NCBI GenBank assembly: GCA_963691815.1
Contig: OY829660.1
Coordinates: 28,398,172 to 28,462,171, forward strand
DNA from: Echiichthys vipera
Taxonomy: Eukaryota > Chordata > Actinopteri > Perciformes > Trachinidae
Length of the DNA: 64,000 bases
Reading direction: 5' to 3'
Shown: positions 55,701-64,000 of the stretch, piece by piece
Layout: every line of letters begins with the position of its first letter
How positions within the stretch are numbered: the stretch's first letter is position 1
The notes under the pieces: generated by a model
Seen by the model: only the letters and a program-made list of their open reading frames with translations
The model's database searches: none
What the model was told of the DNA's origin: nothing
Program-made: the position numbers and the translations under genes

Positions 55701-55883
55701 TATATATATAATCTCGACTAATCGCTCTAAATGATGATCACTGGTTGACCAAGAAAAACCTTGTTCGGGGGCAGCCCTAGTTGCAGCACAGAATGTGTGA
55801 GAATGTGAGAGTCTTTACTGCGTTTTGCTGTCATTTACAGTCGGACTACTTTCGCTCCCCTCTAATGATCTCTGTGTTTCATT

Positions 55884-55898
55884 AAAGAAAGTTCAGTA
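55884..55898. repeat. SINE target-site duplication, left copy
   Basis: AAAGAAAGTTCAGTA, identical to 56082-56096. Confidence 0.88.
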
Positions 55899-56081
55899 CG
55901 GGGCGGCCAGTGGGTGAGTGTATAGAGCAGTCGCCCCATGTGAAGAGGCTAAAGGTCCCTGAGGCAGTGGCTGCGGGTTCGACTACGACCTGCGGCTCTT
56001 TGCTGCTCTCTCTCTCTCACCCCATTTCCTGTCTGTCCCAATAAATAAAGGCTTGAAAAACTGCTAAAAAAAAAAAAAAAA
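55899..56081 (+). mobile_element. tRNA-derived SINE, full length
   Basis: Flanked by a 15-bp duplication. The Pol III A-box-like TGAGTGTATAGAGC lies near 55917 and the B box GGTTCGACTAC near 55977. It ends AATAAATAAAGGCTTGAAAA and a long A run. Related fragments are at 782-882 and 34025-34089. The intact duplication and pure A tail suggest a recent insertion. It is not a functional tRNA gene. Confidence 0.88.
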
Positions 56082-56096
56082 AAAGAAAGTTCAGTA
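56082..56096. repeat. SINE target-site duplication, right copy
   Basis: AAAGAAAGTTCAGTA after the A tail. Confidence 0.88.
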
Positions 56097-56442
56097 GGCT
56101 CGATTTTAACAAAAAGTGTTTCTCAGAAAACCTTGTGAAATATTTTAAGGAAATATAATTTGAAGATTGCAGTTCTTTTTTTATATCAGACTTAACATTA
56201 CCACTCAGTTCAATGTGATTAACAAACTTGACAAACCTTCCAGTCACAAGCTTCTCCTCACCTTTAAGCTCTATTACCCACATACAGGATTCATTCATGT
56301 ATATATCTTTATTGTTCAACTCCTGCATGCCTACACACCAAAATTCTGCCTATGGCAATAACCCAATGAAGTTAAATCAAGTCAAGTCAAACTATTTTCT
56401 CATCTTATTACTCTGTATTTGTGCGCTAGTCACCAGTCAGTG

Positions 56443-57087
56443 TAATAATAATAATAATAATAATAATAATTCATTTATTTTATATAGCGCTTTTCAGAGA
56501 CCCAAAGTCGCTTACAGAGTAGGACAGGAAATATACAGACGATAAACAACAGGAGACAAGGATGACAGGGAAACAAGGCGAAGGGGGCGTGGGGTAATGG
56601 TGATACAGACAAATAGCCAGAAACAGGTACAACAATAGAGGTGGGGGGATGGATTGAAGAGGAGTATGGAGGGGGGGTCAGGGGGAGGGGCTGAATGGGT
56701 GAGGAGAGCGGAAGGAGGGTGGGTGGGGGAGTCGGGGGGAGAGGCCAGGAGCGAATGTAGTTATGGGTAGGGGAGGTTGTAGGCTTGTGAGAAAAGGAAG
56801 GTTTTTAGACGGGATTTAAATGTTGTGAGTGATGGAGAGTCGCGGATGGGCTGGGGGAGAGAGTTCCAGAGTCGGGGTGCAGTTCGAGAGAAAGCTCTGT
56901 GTCCGAAGGTTTTGAGTTTGGAAGGTGGCATGGTCAGAGTTAGGGAGGAGGAGGATCGGAGGGCTCGGGAGGGGCGGTGGGGGGTAAGGAGGTCAGAGAG
57001 GTAGGGTGGTGCCAGATGGTGGAGAGCTTTGAAGGTGAGGAGGAGTATTTTGAAGTCGATGCGTTGTTTGATCGGGAGCCAGTGGAT
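56443..57087 (-). pseudogene. L2 LINE 3' end, 5'-truncated
   Basis: Same family as 40874-44959. The - strand frame from 57096 gives IKQRIDFKILLLTFKALHHL, APPYLSDLLTPHRPS and AFSRTAPRLWNSLPQPIRDS, then a stop at 56761, a 3' UTR, CTATATAAAATAAATGAATT and an (ATT)n tail. The sequence is very close to the 41.2 kb copy, so the family was recently active. Confidence 0.85.
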
Positions 57088-57157
57088 AGCTATCACTTAA
57101 AGCTGTTATGTTATTTTGCAGTAAAGTTCTTAATTAAATGAGAAAATACTTTTCAAT

Positions 57158-57465
57158 AGAGCTTCAAAGATTATTTGATTAATCAATGAATTGTCAACTA
57201 CTGAATTAATCGGCAACTATTTTGATGATCGATAAATCAGTTTGAGTAATTCTTCTTTGGTCCAAATATTTTCTTATTTCTTTCCTCCTAAGACAGTAAA
57301 CTGAATATCTTTGAGTTATCGGCAAAATGAGACATTTGAGGACATCATCTTGGGCTATCAGAAACACCGATCCACATTTTCAATATTTTCTCACATTTTA
57401 TAGCCCACACATCTAATCTTAATGGAGCAAATAATCTACAGATCACAAATTAAAAGTAGACCTGT
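57158..57465. mobile_element. hAT-like short element (TAGRGCTGCAA type), copy 2
   Basis: Interior matches 38822-39152: GATCGATAAATCAGTTTGAG, AGTAAACTGAATATCTTTGA and GACATTTGAGGACATCATCT. The right end is worn. Confidence 0.65.
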
Positions 57466-57499
57466 AACTAACTTTTATTGTTGATTCAAGTATTAAATT

Positions 57500-57559
57500 C
57501 ACACAGGAGTATACAAAAAGTGGGCTCCATAGCGCCCCCATGAGCACACCGTGGTTGGT
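57500..57559. repeat. Family R repeat, piece interrupted by hAT-1
   Basis: GGCTCCATAGCGCCCCCATG matches the phrase at 62238-62255 and continues after hAT-1 at 58677. Confidence 0.55.
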
Positions 57560-57567
57560 ATAAAATT

Positions 57568-58668
57568 TAGGGATGCTCGATATTGGCTTTTCTGCCGATA
57601 TCCGATATTCCGATATTGTCCAACCCTTCATTTCCGATACCGATATCACCCAATACCGATATATGCAGCCTTTTTACACCAAAATTCATCACATATCACC
57701 TATTATGGAATTAACACATTATGCCTAATTTTATTGTGATGCCCCACTGGATGCATACATAGATGCAACATGGCTTTTCAATTGTAAACACAGTCTGTAC
57801 AAAATAAGTTATTGAAAAAAGTGCCATTTATTTGTTTGTGTTTTTAGAGAGAATATTTTGCCTCAAACAACAATACAGACAATATCAAAACAAGGAAGAT
57901 GCATAGATTCAGTCCAGAGTAGTAATCAAACTTAGTACTCTTTTTCCAGACCGAGTAACCGGCCGTAACTTGGCAAATAATACAATCAATAAATTAGCAG
58001 TCAAGCTCAACATGCTAACCTGTATTGGATCTAATGGATACAGAGCCAGAAATTAGCTTCTCGACGTGACTGTAAACAAGGCTGTACAATTCAGGTAAGC
58101 ACTGGTCTGAGAAATAATTGCGACTGGGCATGACATAACGTGGCTCAAGGAACATCACAAGTTTGGTGAATCCGGCATCTTGAACGATAGAAAAAGTTTG
58201 TTTCTCGGTGTCGGCTGTTGCTTCTTTTCATCATTTTGCTGCACAGATGTAGCGTATAACTCCGCATGATTCTTCTTGAGGTGGGTTATCAAATTTGATG
58301 TATTAAAGGAAGACGCCTTGATTCCTCCTCTCATAACCAACGCCTTGCAGTCATTGCAAAGCGCACATTTACTGTTAGTAGGTGACACTTGGACATACTT
58401 CCAAACCACGGACATATCATGCACCGGGCGAGCAAGCTTGTTAGCCACGGTTAGCAACCTACGAGTCTAGCGTGTTGTTGTTGTTGTTATACGTCATCAA
58501 GCACGCGCCTGTAAACGTCCCATGTTGCATTCATGTAGACTCGGAAATGCTGAAACCTACAGAACTAACCTCGGTTGTAAAAACCCGATACCGATAATTC
58601 CCGATATTACATTTTTAACTCAATATCGGCCGATAATATCGGTGGGCTGATATTATCGGACATCCCTA
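57568..58668. mobile_element. hAT element 1, 1101 bp, perfect 8-bp target duplication
   Basis: ATAAAATT occurs at 57560-57567 and 58669-58676. Terminal repeats are TAGGGATGCTCGATATTGGC and, inverted, TAGGGATGTCCGATAATATC. The subterminal zones are dense in CCGATATCCGATAT. A BED finger frame survives on the - strand; the catalytic domain has been deleted. Confidence 0.9.
58155..58457 (-). pseudogene. BED zinc finger of hAT transposase (N-terminal fragment)
   Basis: The frame has SVVWKYVQVSPTNSKCALCN (Trp and CxxC), GGIKASSFNTSNLITHLKKN and HAELY (His-x4-His), a complete BED finger, followed by a Lys/Gln-rich linker. In hAT transposases this finger binds the terminal repeats. The RNase H-like catalytic domain and dimerisation domain are absent, so at most a DNA-binding fragment could be made. 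Confidence 0.75.
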
Positions 58669-58676
58669 ATAAAATT

Positions 58677-59074
58677 CCTTTGATGTTCATGAAATTTGGT
58701 GGGATCATTGCACTCATCTCATCTATCACACATGTACTGTACATTTTTGGAACTGTTTTTTGGCCGCAATAGGAAGTCGGCCATCTTGGATTTTGTGTGT
58801 CAATTTTCATTTTACAAACACGTGAGGACTTAAGGATGCACAAAAACTCACAAAATGTTTCACCCATGTTCAAACTAGTAATTACTTTGATTTGATGTCA
58901 CATTTGGGCTTGGGCTTTCCGTGCTCTAAAGCGCACAAAAAGTTGCATATGCATCTTAAGTGTCTAAACTTAATACCTGATGTAGGTCTTGGACTTGCAT
59001 GTGTTAAAATGGCTCGCGGGCCCTGACCTTTTAAATTTGACGTAGACGTACAAAATTTGGTAGGCAAATGTAAA
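58677..59074. repeat. Family R repeat, continued
   Basis: ATGAAATTTGGTGGGATCAT and ATAGGAAGTCGGCCATCTTG are phrases of the same dispersed family as 23998-24860. It is interrupted again at 59083. Confidence 0.5.
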
Positions 59075-59082
59075 GTATGGAG

Positions 59083-60765
59083 TAGGGCTGTAGTATTTTA
59101 TCGATTCTGCGATATAAATCAATGTTTTGTTTCTACAGATAGTATGGATTTTTTGGCTACAAGTATCGATACCTTAAGTCCCATTCAAACCCCCCTGGCA
59201 CTCTGCTCGCTGCCCATTTCCTCCCCGTTCACTTTGCAGGAAGAGCTATTCGGTCTGCCAGCCGCTAGTGTTGCTGTAGAGCATTTCTAGCTGTCTGTTG
59301 CGCAGACGGGGACTCCAGATTTCAGACTCGTGCACAATCTTTTTATCAATGTCCTTTTTGGGGCATTAACATCAGGAGCAGAAAATCATTCTTTCCCACA
59401 GAGTTGCGCGAGTGGCCACACTCCACAGATGACACGGAGAGCACATCACCTGCTGCTGCTGGGGCAAAGTTAGTTCTAAGTTGGATATGTTGGATAATAG
59501 ACCCCAAGTCTATCCAAATATCCAACCTCAAACTAACTTCAGCCCGGTCTTCAGCAGTTTCATTACCATTTGTTATCTTGGCTTGTTACTAATGTTAGCT
59601 TTGTGAGAGGTTAACTTTTAGATTGGTATTCATTAAAATACATATTTTTGAAAAGTGTTTTCTTGCCGGTGCTGCCACCATCTGCTGGCTAATGCCGTTA
59701 AAACGGAAGAAAACATGTTAATTATTATGTCAGCTAAAGGCAAGTTTACGTTACAGGTTTATTGTTGACCACATTAATGTTACTGTTATTAGCTTTAACC
59801 ATCAAACTGATTTATTTATTTATTTATTTAACAGGAAGAGCTCAGTGACATTCAACATCTCTTTTTTCAGAGTGTCCTGAGACAGACAAACGTTTCTGGT
59901 GTGTCTGTAATTAGGTCAGGTAATGGGAGCAGCAGACTTTCCTTATTCACACTAGGTTATAAGATGTCATTAGTTGGGACTTTGTGTAATTATACAATAA
60001 GGTTGCACTTCAACCCTATTTTATTATTTATTAAAACCATACAGGGGTGTTTTTTGGCCAGAATTTGGGCTGAGACGGGCAGGGGAGCGAAAAATTTGCG
60101 CTCGTCAAGAAACACGTGCCGCCACTGAAAACTGAACTAAAGTTATGTGCACAAAACGACGTCCAACTAACCTTTCTCATTCACACAACTTGTGAGCAGT
60201 AAGTGTGCCATGGCTGACGGCAAAACCTGGAGGTTTAGCATCGCGCTGGTTCACATAATCCAAAAGGGATTATGTCAGAAAATAAGATCTGTGACTCTCG
60301 TTTATCATACTTACACAAGCAGGAAACATCTTTACTCTGCGATCACAAGCCTGCCTGATGCTGACAACGGAACTTCTGTGAAACTGAGTTGATTAGACCT
60401 AAAAAATAAATAAATTAAAATCCCTCTTGGTGTCAAGAGGGAGAACTATATTGATTTTCAATCAAGATTCCAGCGCGGTGGCAGACAATTTCAGTGAGGC
60501 AGCTGACTCCAAATTTATAATGCAGAAAAAACCCTGCCATAAGAGACTCGATAAGGACTAGCTGCTGCCCTCAGAGACTTGAGACTTGACTTGGACTTGC
60601 AAAAAGTGACTTGTTACATTCTTTGCTGTCCAGTCAGAGCCATGTATATTGTGTAATTGATTCTTTTAGTTTTTATTAAATCAATCCCAGTCAATGGAAC
60701 ACTCACAAGAAGAAGAAGAAGTGTATCGTATTGTATCGTGAGATTAGTGTATCGCTACAGCCCTA
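59083..60765. mobile_element. hAT-like element 2, 1683 bp
   Basis: Ends TAGGGCTGTAGTATTTTATCG and, inverted, TAGGGCTGTAGCGATACAC. Flanks GTATGGAG (59075-59082) and GTATAGAG (60766-60773) match at 7 of 8 bases. Another DNA element is nested at 60042-60536. No transposase frame is recognised. Confidence 0.75.
60042..60536. mobile_element. CAGGG-ended DNA element, compact copy, nested
   Basis: Starts CAGGGGTGTTTTTTGGCC and ends GCAGAAAAAACCCTG. CCATA occurs on both sides (60037-60041 and 60537-60541). It matches the outer parts of 6930-8400. The superfamily is not assigned; a 5-bp duplication would not fit hAT. Confidence 0.75.
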
Positions 60766-60773
60766 GTATAGAG

Positions 60774-61202
60774 ACTTTAAAAAAGCCTCTTGGAGCCATA
60801 CCCTAAGTCCAACAGGAAGTCTATTTAGCCTTAAATGCTACAGTAAATTCAAAATGGCTAAGCGAAACCAGACAGACGTTTTGTACTTTAACAAACTTCT
60901 TCTAGAGAATTAACCCGAGTGGCTTCAATTCTGGTAGGTTGCATCTAAAGACCTAGGTGATGCTAAATTGCGAAGCTTTTGAGGATTCATGGAATGTCCT
61001 TGATGTGGCGTGGCGGTAAAGTTTGCCTAAAACATGAAAAAGTAGGTTGTCGTAACTCGCCTTTACATTTTCCACTCTGCCCCAAATTTCACCTGCTGGA
61101 TAACAGTCCTGGCCTGAAGACATCTACATGCTGAAATTGAGTTATAGTCATAGTTAGTTAGTTTTGGGATTCTCTAAAACTCACCAAAATTAGCACACAA
61201 GT
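60774..61202. repeat. Family R repeat, continued
   Basis: AAAGCCTCTTGGAGCCATAC and AACAGGAAGTC match 24296-24340, and CTTCTAGAGAATTAACCCGA matches the 24391 motif loosely. It resumes the element interrupted at 59083. Confidence 0.55.
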
Positions 61203-61660
61203 AGTACTGCACGGTAAACCGATACTAGAATGGTACCCCAGTACCCAGCCGTTAAAAACAATACTTTTTAACAGTATTGATACTTGATGATCTTTGTGCA
61301 ACAGCACACGCATCTGTGTGCAGCTGCTCTCTGCTTCATCCCTGCCTGCAGCCAGAGGGGGTGTGGTTTCATGGTGACATGTCACTCACAGAGCGAGACA
61401 GACATGGCTGAACGTGACTCGAGTGCTCCTGCCAACCACCCTTTTTGTTGAAAGAGCAAGCGCACAGAGCGTTGCCGACGGTAAAGGCAAGCTCATGGAG
61501 GCCACAAAGCCCGTCTGACCAACGACCAACTTGGAGAAACATGGAGCTGACAGATATGAGGACTTGGTCAAAGGGTTCAGAGGGCTGCAGAGAGAAGTTA
61601 GAGATAGAAAACATAAATATCTCCCCGATGTAACGTGAAGTCAAGCCAGTGTTTAGTTAG
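61203..61660. mobile_element. Possible hAT fragment (TACTGCACGGTA end)
   Basis: TAGTACTGCACGGTAAACCG resembles a fish hAT terminus, followed by GATACTAGAATGGTACC. ATGGCTGAACGTGACTCGAG at 61402 looks like the start of a ZBED-like hAT frame, but stops follow at once. The right end is not found. Confidence 0.4.
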
Positions 61661-61984
61661 TGACAAATTAACTTTTTTCACCATCAGAGGTAAAGCTAAC
61701 TGTTTAACTCTCTGATTTGGTTCACACGTCTCTGTACGCAAACAGAGACATTAACTTTACCATAACATGTGCTGGTGTTCACAAGTATGCTGGTCAACAA
61801 CACAACGCCAAAAACCTTACATTGGCTAAAGAATTGTCCAGATAATTACAATCATGTTCTTGTTTTCATATGTCCGTGTTCTGTGACAAATCTTTTTAAT
61901 TTTTTAAACAGCTGGATAATCTTTTCATTGTTATAACAAGTTAAGAAGCTATAATGCTCATCAGCTTTAACAAATATATATTTA
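61661..61984. other. larp4b: Intron 5, no recognised feature
   Basis: Nothing recognised. Confidence 0.4.
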
Positions 61985-62690
61985 TTTTAAATTGAAATTT
62001 TTAAGTTTAAATGTTTTAATAAATAAAAAGAAAGAAATAATTTGAAATTCCACATTCTGTCATCTAAAATTTTTCCCATTACGTTTGACACGTCTGGTCT
62101 AAAGCGCCCCATTTCAGCATTTGAATAAATTTTAGCGCCCTTGTTATACTCGTAGAGAACACAAAACTTGGCAGACACATGAAGACCCTTAAACATTGTG
62201 AAAATATACAGTGATTTGGTCCATGTGTGTTTAGCTGGCTCCATAGCGCCCCCTAACACCCGTAGCGTCTTAGTTGAAACAAAGTTCTGAAATATCTGAT
62301 ATTCACAAAATTTGGTACCAACATAGCTTTCATCATTTCAAATATATTTCACATCAGCCTTCATTCAATGGGAAAGTCTGCCATTTTTCCTTTTGGGCTG
62401 TTTTCATGTATTTTATGCAAACCTTTTCAGACTCCTCCATGAGAGATTATCGGATTAATTTCATATTTTGTTGGTATGATCCTCCCACTAAAAGAGGATT
62501 ATACCAACAAATTGTGAAGAAATAGTCAATACCCTGAAATAGACGTAATAAGTAATGTGACAACCCACCATTTTAGGCAGATATGGTGTTTTTCGTAACT
62601 CTTCCTAGAGAATTCAACAGATCAATCTCAATTCTGGTCAGTAGAATCACAAGACCTTCATGATACCAAATTGTAAAGCAACCCCCCCCG
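61985..62690. repeat. Family R repeat, right part
   Basis: CTCCATAGCGCCCCCTAACA (62238-62257) and AACTCTTCCTAGAGAATTCA (62597-62616) are family phrases. It contains a strong hairpin at 62467-62511. Confidence 0.55.
62467..62511. repeat. 18-bp-arm hairpin
   Basis: TTTGTTGGTATGATCCTC, a 9-nt loop, and GAGGATTATACCAACAAA: one mismatch that pairs as G-U in RNA. Confidence 0.85.
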
Positions 62691-62778
62691 ATCTCCCTCT
62701 TTTTTAAAGTGGTGCATACAATTCTACATGACACAGGTGTTTAAAATACAAATAGATTAATTTAGAAAATGAATTTAT

Positions 62779-62801
62779 TTATATATATATATATATATAT
62801 T
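62779..62801. repeat. (TA)n microsatellite
   Basis: Eleven TA units. Confidence 0.95.
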
Positions 62802-63123
62802 ATCAGGAAGAGCAACTCTCTCTCTTCCTGTTAACCGTAACAACATGCAATTTACAAAACATGACTGACACATCTACCCAAACAAAAAACGACTGCTCAG
62901 GTAGGTGACGTTACGTTTAACATTGTCATGAAAAACTAAACAGAGACGCATTCACGAGGACAGCTACGCATTCTCTTCCTGTTTTTAACATTCCACAACC
63001 GCAGAGGAACTCAGCTGAAAGTCGCCAGTTAACAGGGTCACTTCTAAACGGAAAAAAACGACAAGTCAGTCTGCTTTTAACTTTGAACCTATCAAGTCAG
63101 TCTGATTTAGTTTGATCATGAAG
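62802..63123. repeat. Dispersed repeat pieces shared with intron 1
   Basis: Positions 62908-62970 match 4095-4160, and 63064-63120 hold two diverged units of the 36-bp minisatellite seen at 7828-7935. Confidence 0.6.
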
Positions 63124-64000
63124 GGCCAGTTGTTCAGAACATTTAATCTGTATCAAAATTATCCGGATTTGGAAATCCCATTTTTTTGCTATCCAGGATC
63201 AGGTAATCCGTCTTACTTTTATGCCGGTTTTTCAAAGAAACCTTGGATTGGAACAATCTGATCCAGATACACAGTTCTCAAGATTACCAAATCCGGATTG
63301 CCAGTGCTCTAAATGGGACAACATATGAGTGGGCTACAGCTATGTAAAGAACAACAGGTAGAAGAGCCAACATGGGATCACTAAGTGTTTTTTTATTTTG
63401 ACACAAAACACAAATATAACAAACATCGACTTCCATTCTTACATTTTTTTATGACCCCCTCAGCTGAGCCACAAGAAATACAAAACAAATATGCAAATGC
63501 ATTGTGGGTATTTTAAAAAAGGTCTTAAATGAAAAAAAAAAAAGTTCAGCGTTCTTCGTCATTTGAGGAGGAGAGACCAGTATTTTCAGGCCCTGCTTTT
63601 AGGAGGCGGATCTGAAGTTTCACTTTGGTTTGCTGCAGTTTGGTCAGCTTGATTTACCTCTGCTAGGAGTATCTGTGCTTCTGCTCTTTCAGTTTCTCGT
63701 TTGAGAAGTGATTGATAGGCATCGTCATCATTGTTATTTGGCAAAGGACGCTTCAAGCCTCTTTTCTCAGCTCCTATGACTGCTGAAGAACCAGACCAAC
63801 CTCTGGCATTCTGTCAGAATAAGAGACTGACTGGACGTGTAGTGAGGGATGGCATTGTTATTTTCATCTGTGATGATTTTTTGTTTGAAATTACTATATA
63901 GTGATGACAGAAAAATTTAATATTATTTTTGTTTGTTGTTGAAATCTGGGGGATTGTTTCATTGTTTTCACAAGATCATTTTTAATTTATTTTATTTTGA
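63124..64000. mobile_element. Left end of a DNA transposon, PIF/Harbinger-like?
   Basis: GGGCCAGTTGTTCAGAAC looks like a fish Harbinger-type terminus. Subterminal ATCCGGATTTGG (63170) and CCAAATCCGGAT (63288) are inverted. A - strand coding exon and an AATAAA follow inside. The element runs past the window. The superfamily call is tentative. Confidence 0.4.
63586..63810 (-). CDS. Possible 3' terminal exon of transposon-encoded protein
   Basis: Preceded on the - strand by a pyrimidine-rich acceptor (GTCTCTTATTCTGACAG), then 74 codons beginning NARGWSGSSAVIGAEKRGLK and containing SLLKRETERAEAQILLAEVN, then TGA. AATAAA lies about 190 bp downstream (- strand, near 63395). There is no ATG, so it needs an upstream exon outside the window. 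A charged helix resembling the tail of Myb/SANT-like proteins of Harbinger elements is my best guess; function not assigned. Confidence 0.4.
   Translation of the reverse strand, partial: NARGWSGSSAVIGAEKRGLKRPLPNNNDDDAYQSLLKRETERAEAQILLAEVNQADQTAANQSETSDPPPKSRA

Larger units (their letters stand above)
54676..55778. mobile_element. hAT remnant containing a nested AGGGCGCAC element
   Basis: The left side has CGACCAAGCACCGGTCGACC. The right side (55735-55778) has CACTGGTTGACCAAGAAAAA and GGGGGCAGCCCTAG, i.e. CTAGGGCTGCCCCC inverted, a common hAT end. A BED finger frame at 54761-54895 supports hAT origin. The AGGGCGCAC element at 55124 lies inside. Confidence 0.6.
1440..64000 (+). other. larp4b: larp4b transcription unit, 5' part, continues past window
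   Basis: Host gene inferred from four coding exons whose phases agree and whose joined product begins like LARP4B: MTSDQD N-terminus, PAM2w motif in the second coding exon, acidic linker, then the opening of a La motif. LARP4 proteins are cytoplasmic RNA-binding proteins that bind poly(A)-binding protein and RACK1 and promote mRNA stability and translation (family knowledge). About 156 codons are in the window, roughly the first fifth of the protein. Introns are about 8.4, 20.8, 6.9 and 14.7 kb, and the fifth is open-ended at more than 10.6 kb. The paralogue larp4 was considered, but its N-terminus as I recall it differs (MLLFVEQ...), so larp4b is preferred. Confidence 0.88.

Noticed and set aside
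55899..56081. Functional tRNA gene
   Set aside because: A and B boxes are present, but there is no cloverleaf or CCA-ready acceptor stem; the A tail and target duplication show a SINE.

Overview
This 64 kb window is vertebrate nuclear DNA, almost certainly from a ray-finned (teleost) fish. Coding sequence is sparse: four short exons of one host gene lie in long introns packed with fish-type transposable elements (L1, L2, Rex1-like and a second AP-endonuclease LINE, hAT and Tc1-like DNA elements, short inverted-repeat elements, tRNA-derived SINEs and a solo LTR). The species cannot be named from the sequence.

The host gene is the 5' part of larp4b (La-related protein 4B) on the + strand. A probable GC-rich promoter and 5' UTR exon lie near 1.4-2.0 kb. 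Coding exons are at 10445-10525 (start codon), 31314-31467 (PAM2w motif that binds poly(A)-binding protein), 38399-38554 (acidic, Pro-rich linker) and 53236-53314 (start of the La motif). All have GT/AG borders and their phases join without a shift (0, 1, 1, 2). The rest of the gene lies beyond the right edge.

Intron 1 (2.0-10.4 kb) holds an inverted pair of short hAT-like elements and a 1.5 kb inverted-repeat element carrying a 36-bp minisatellite. Intron 2 (10.5-31.3 kb) holds several short inverted-repeat elements, LINE 3' ends and a near-complete 5.6 kb L1 (25311-30935, - strand) with a perfect 16-bp target-site duplication; its ORF2 is open for 1268 codons but ORF1 has a frameshift. Intron 3 (31.5-38.4 kb) holds Tc1-like, hAT and LINE remnants. 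Intron 4 (38.6-53.2 kb) holds a three-layer stack of LINEs, all antisense to larp4b: an L2 inside a second LINE, itself inside a Rex1-like LINE, with a later 324-bp tandem duplication over one junction. A hAT element and a solo LTR follow, the LTR ending about 100 bp before exon 5. Intron 5 (53.3 kb to the end) holds a SINE with 15-bp target-site duplication, an L2 3' end, a second nest of DNA elements (57.5-62.7 kb) and the left end of a DNA transposon with a possible coding exon near 63.6-63.8 kb.

No prokaryote-like operon, CRISPR array or clearly new multi-gene system is visible. The most informative content is the layered insertion history, the short inverted copy of target DNA at the L2 5' junction, the tandem splice acceptor at larp4b exon 5, and the orientation bias of the long retroelements.
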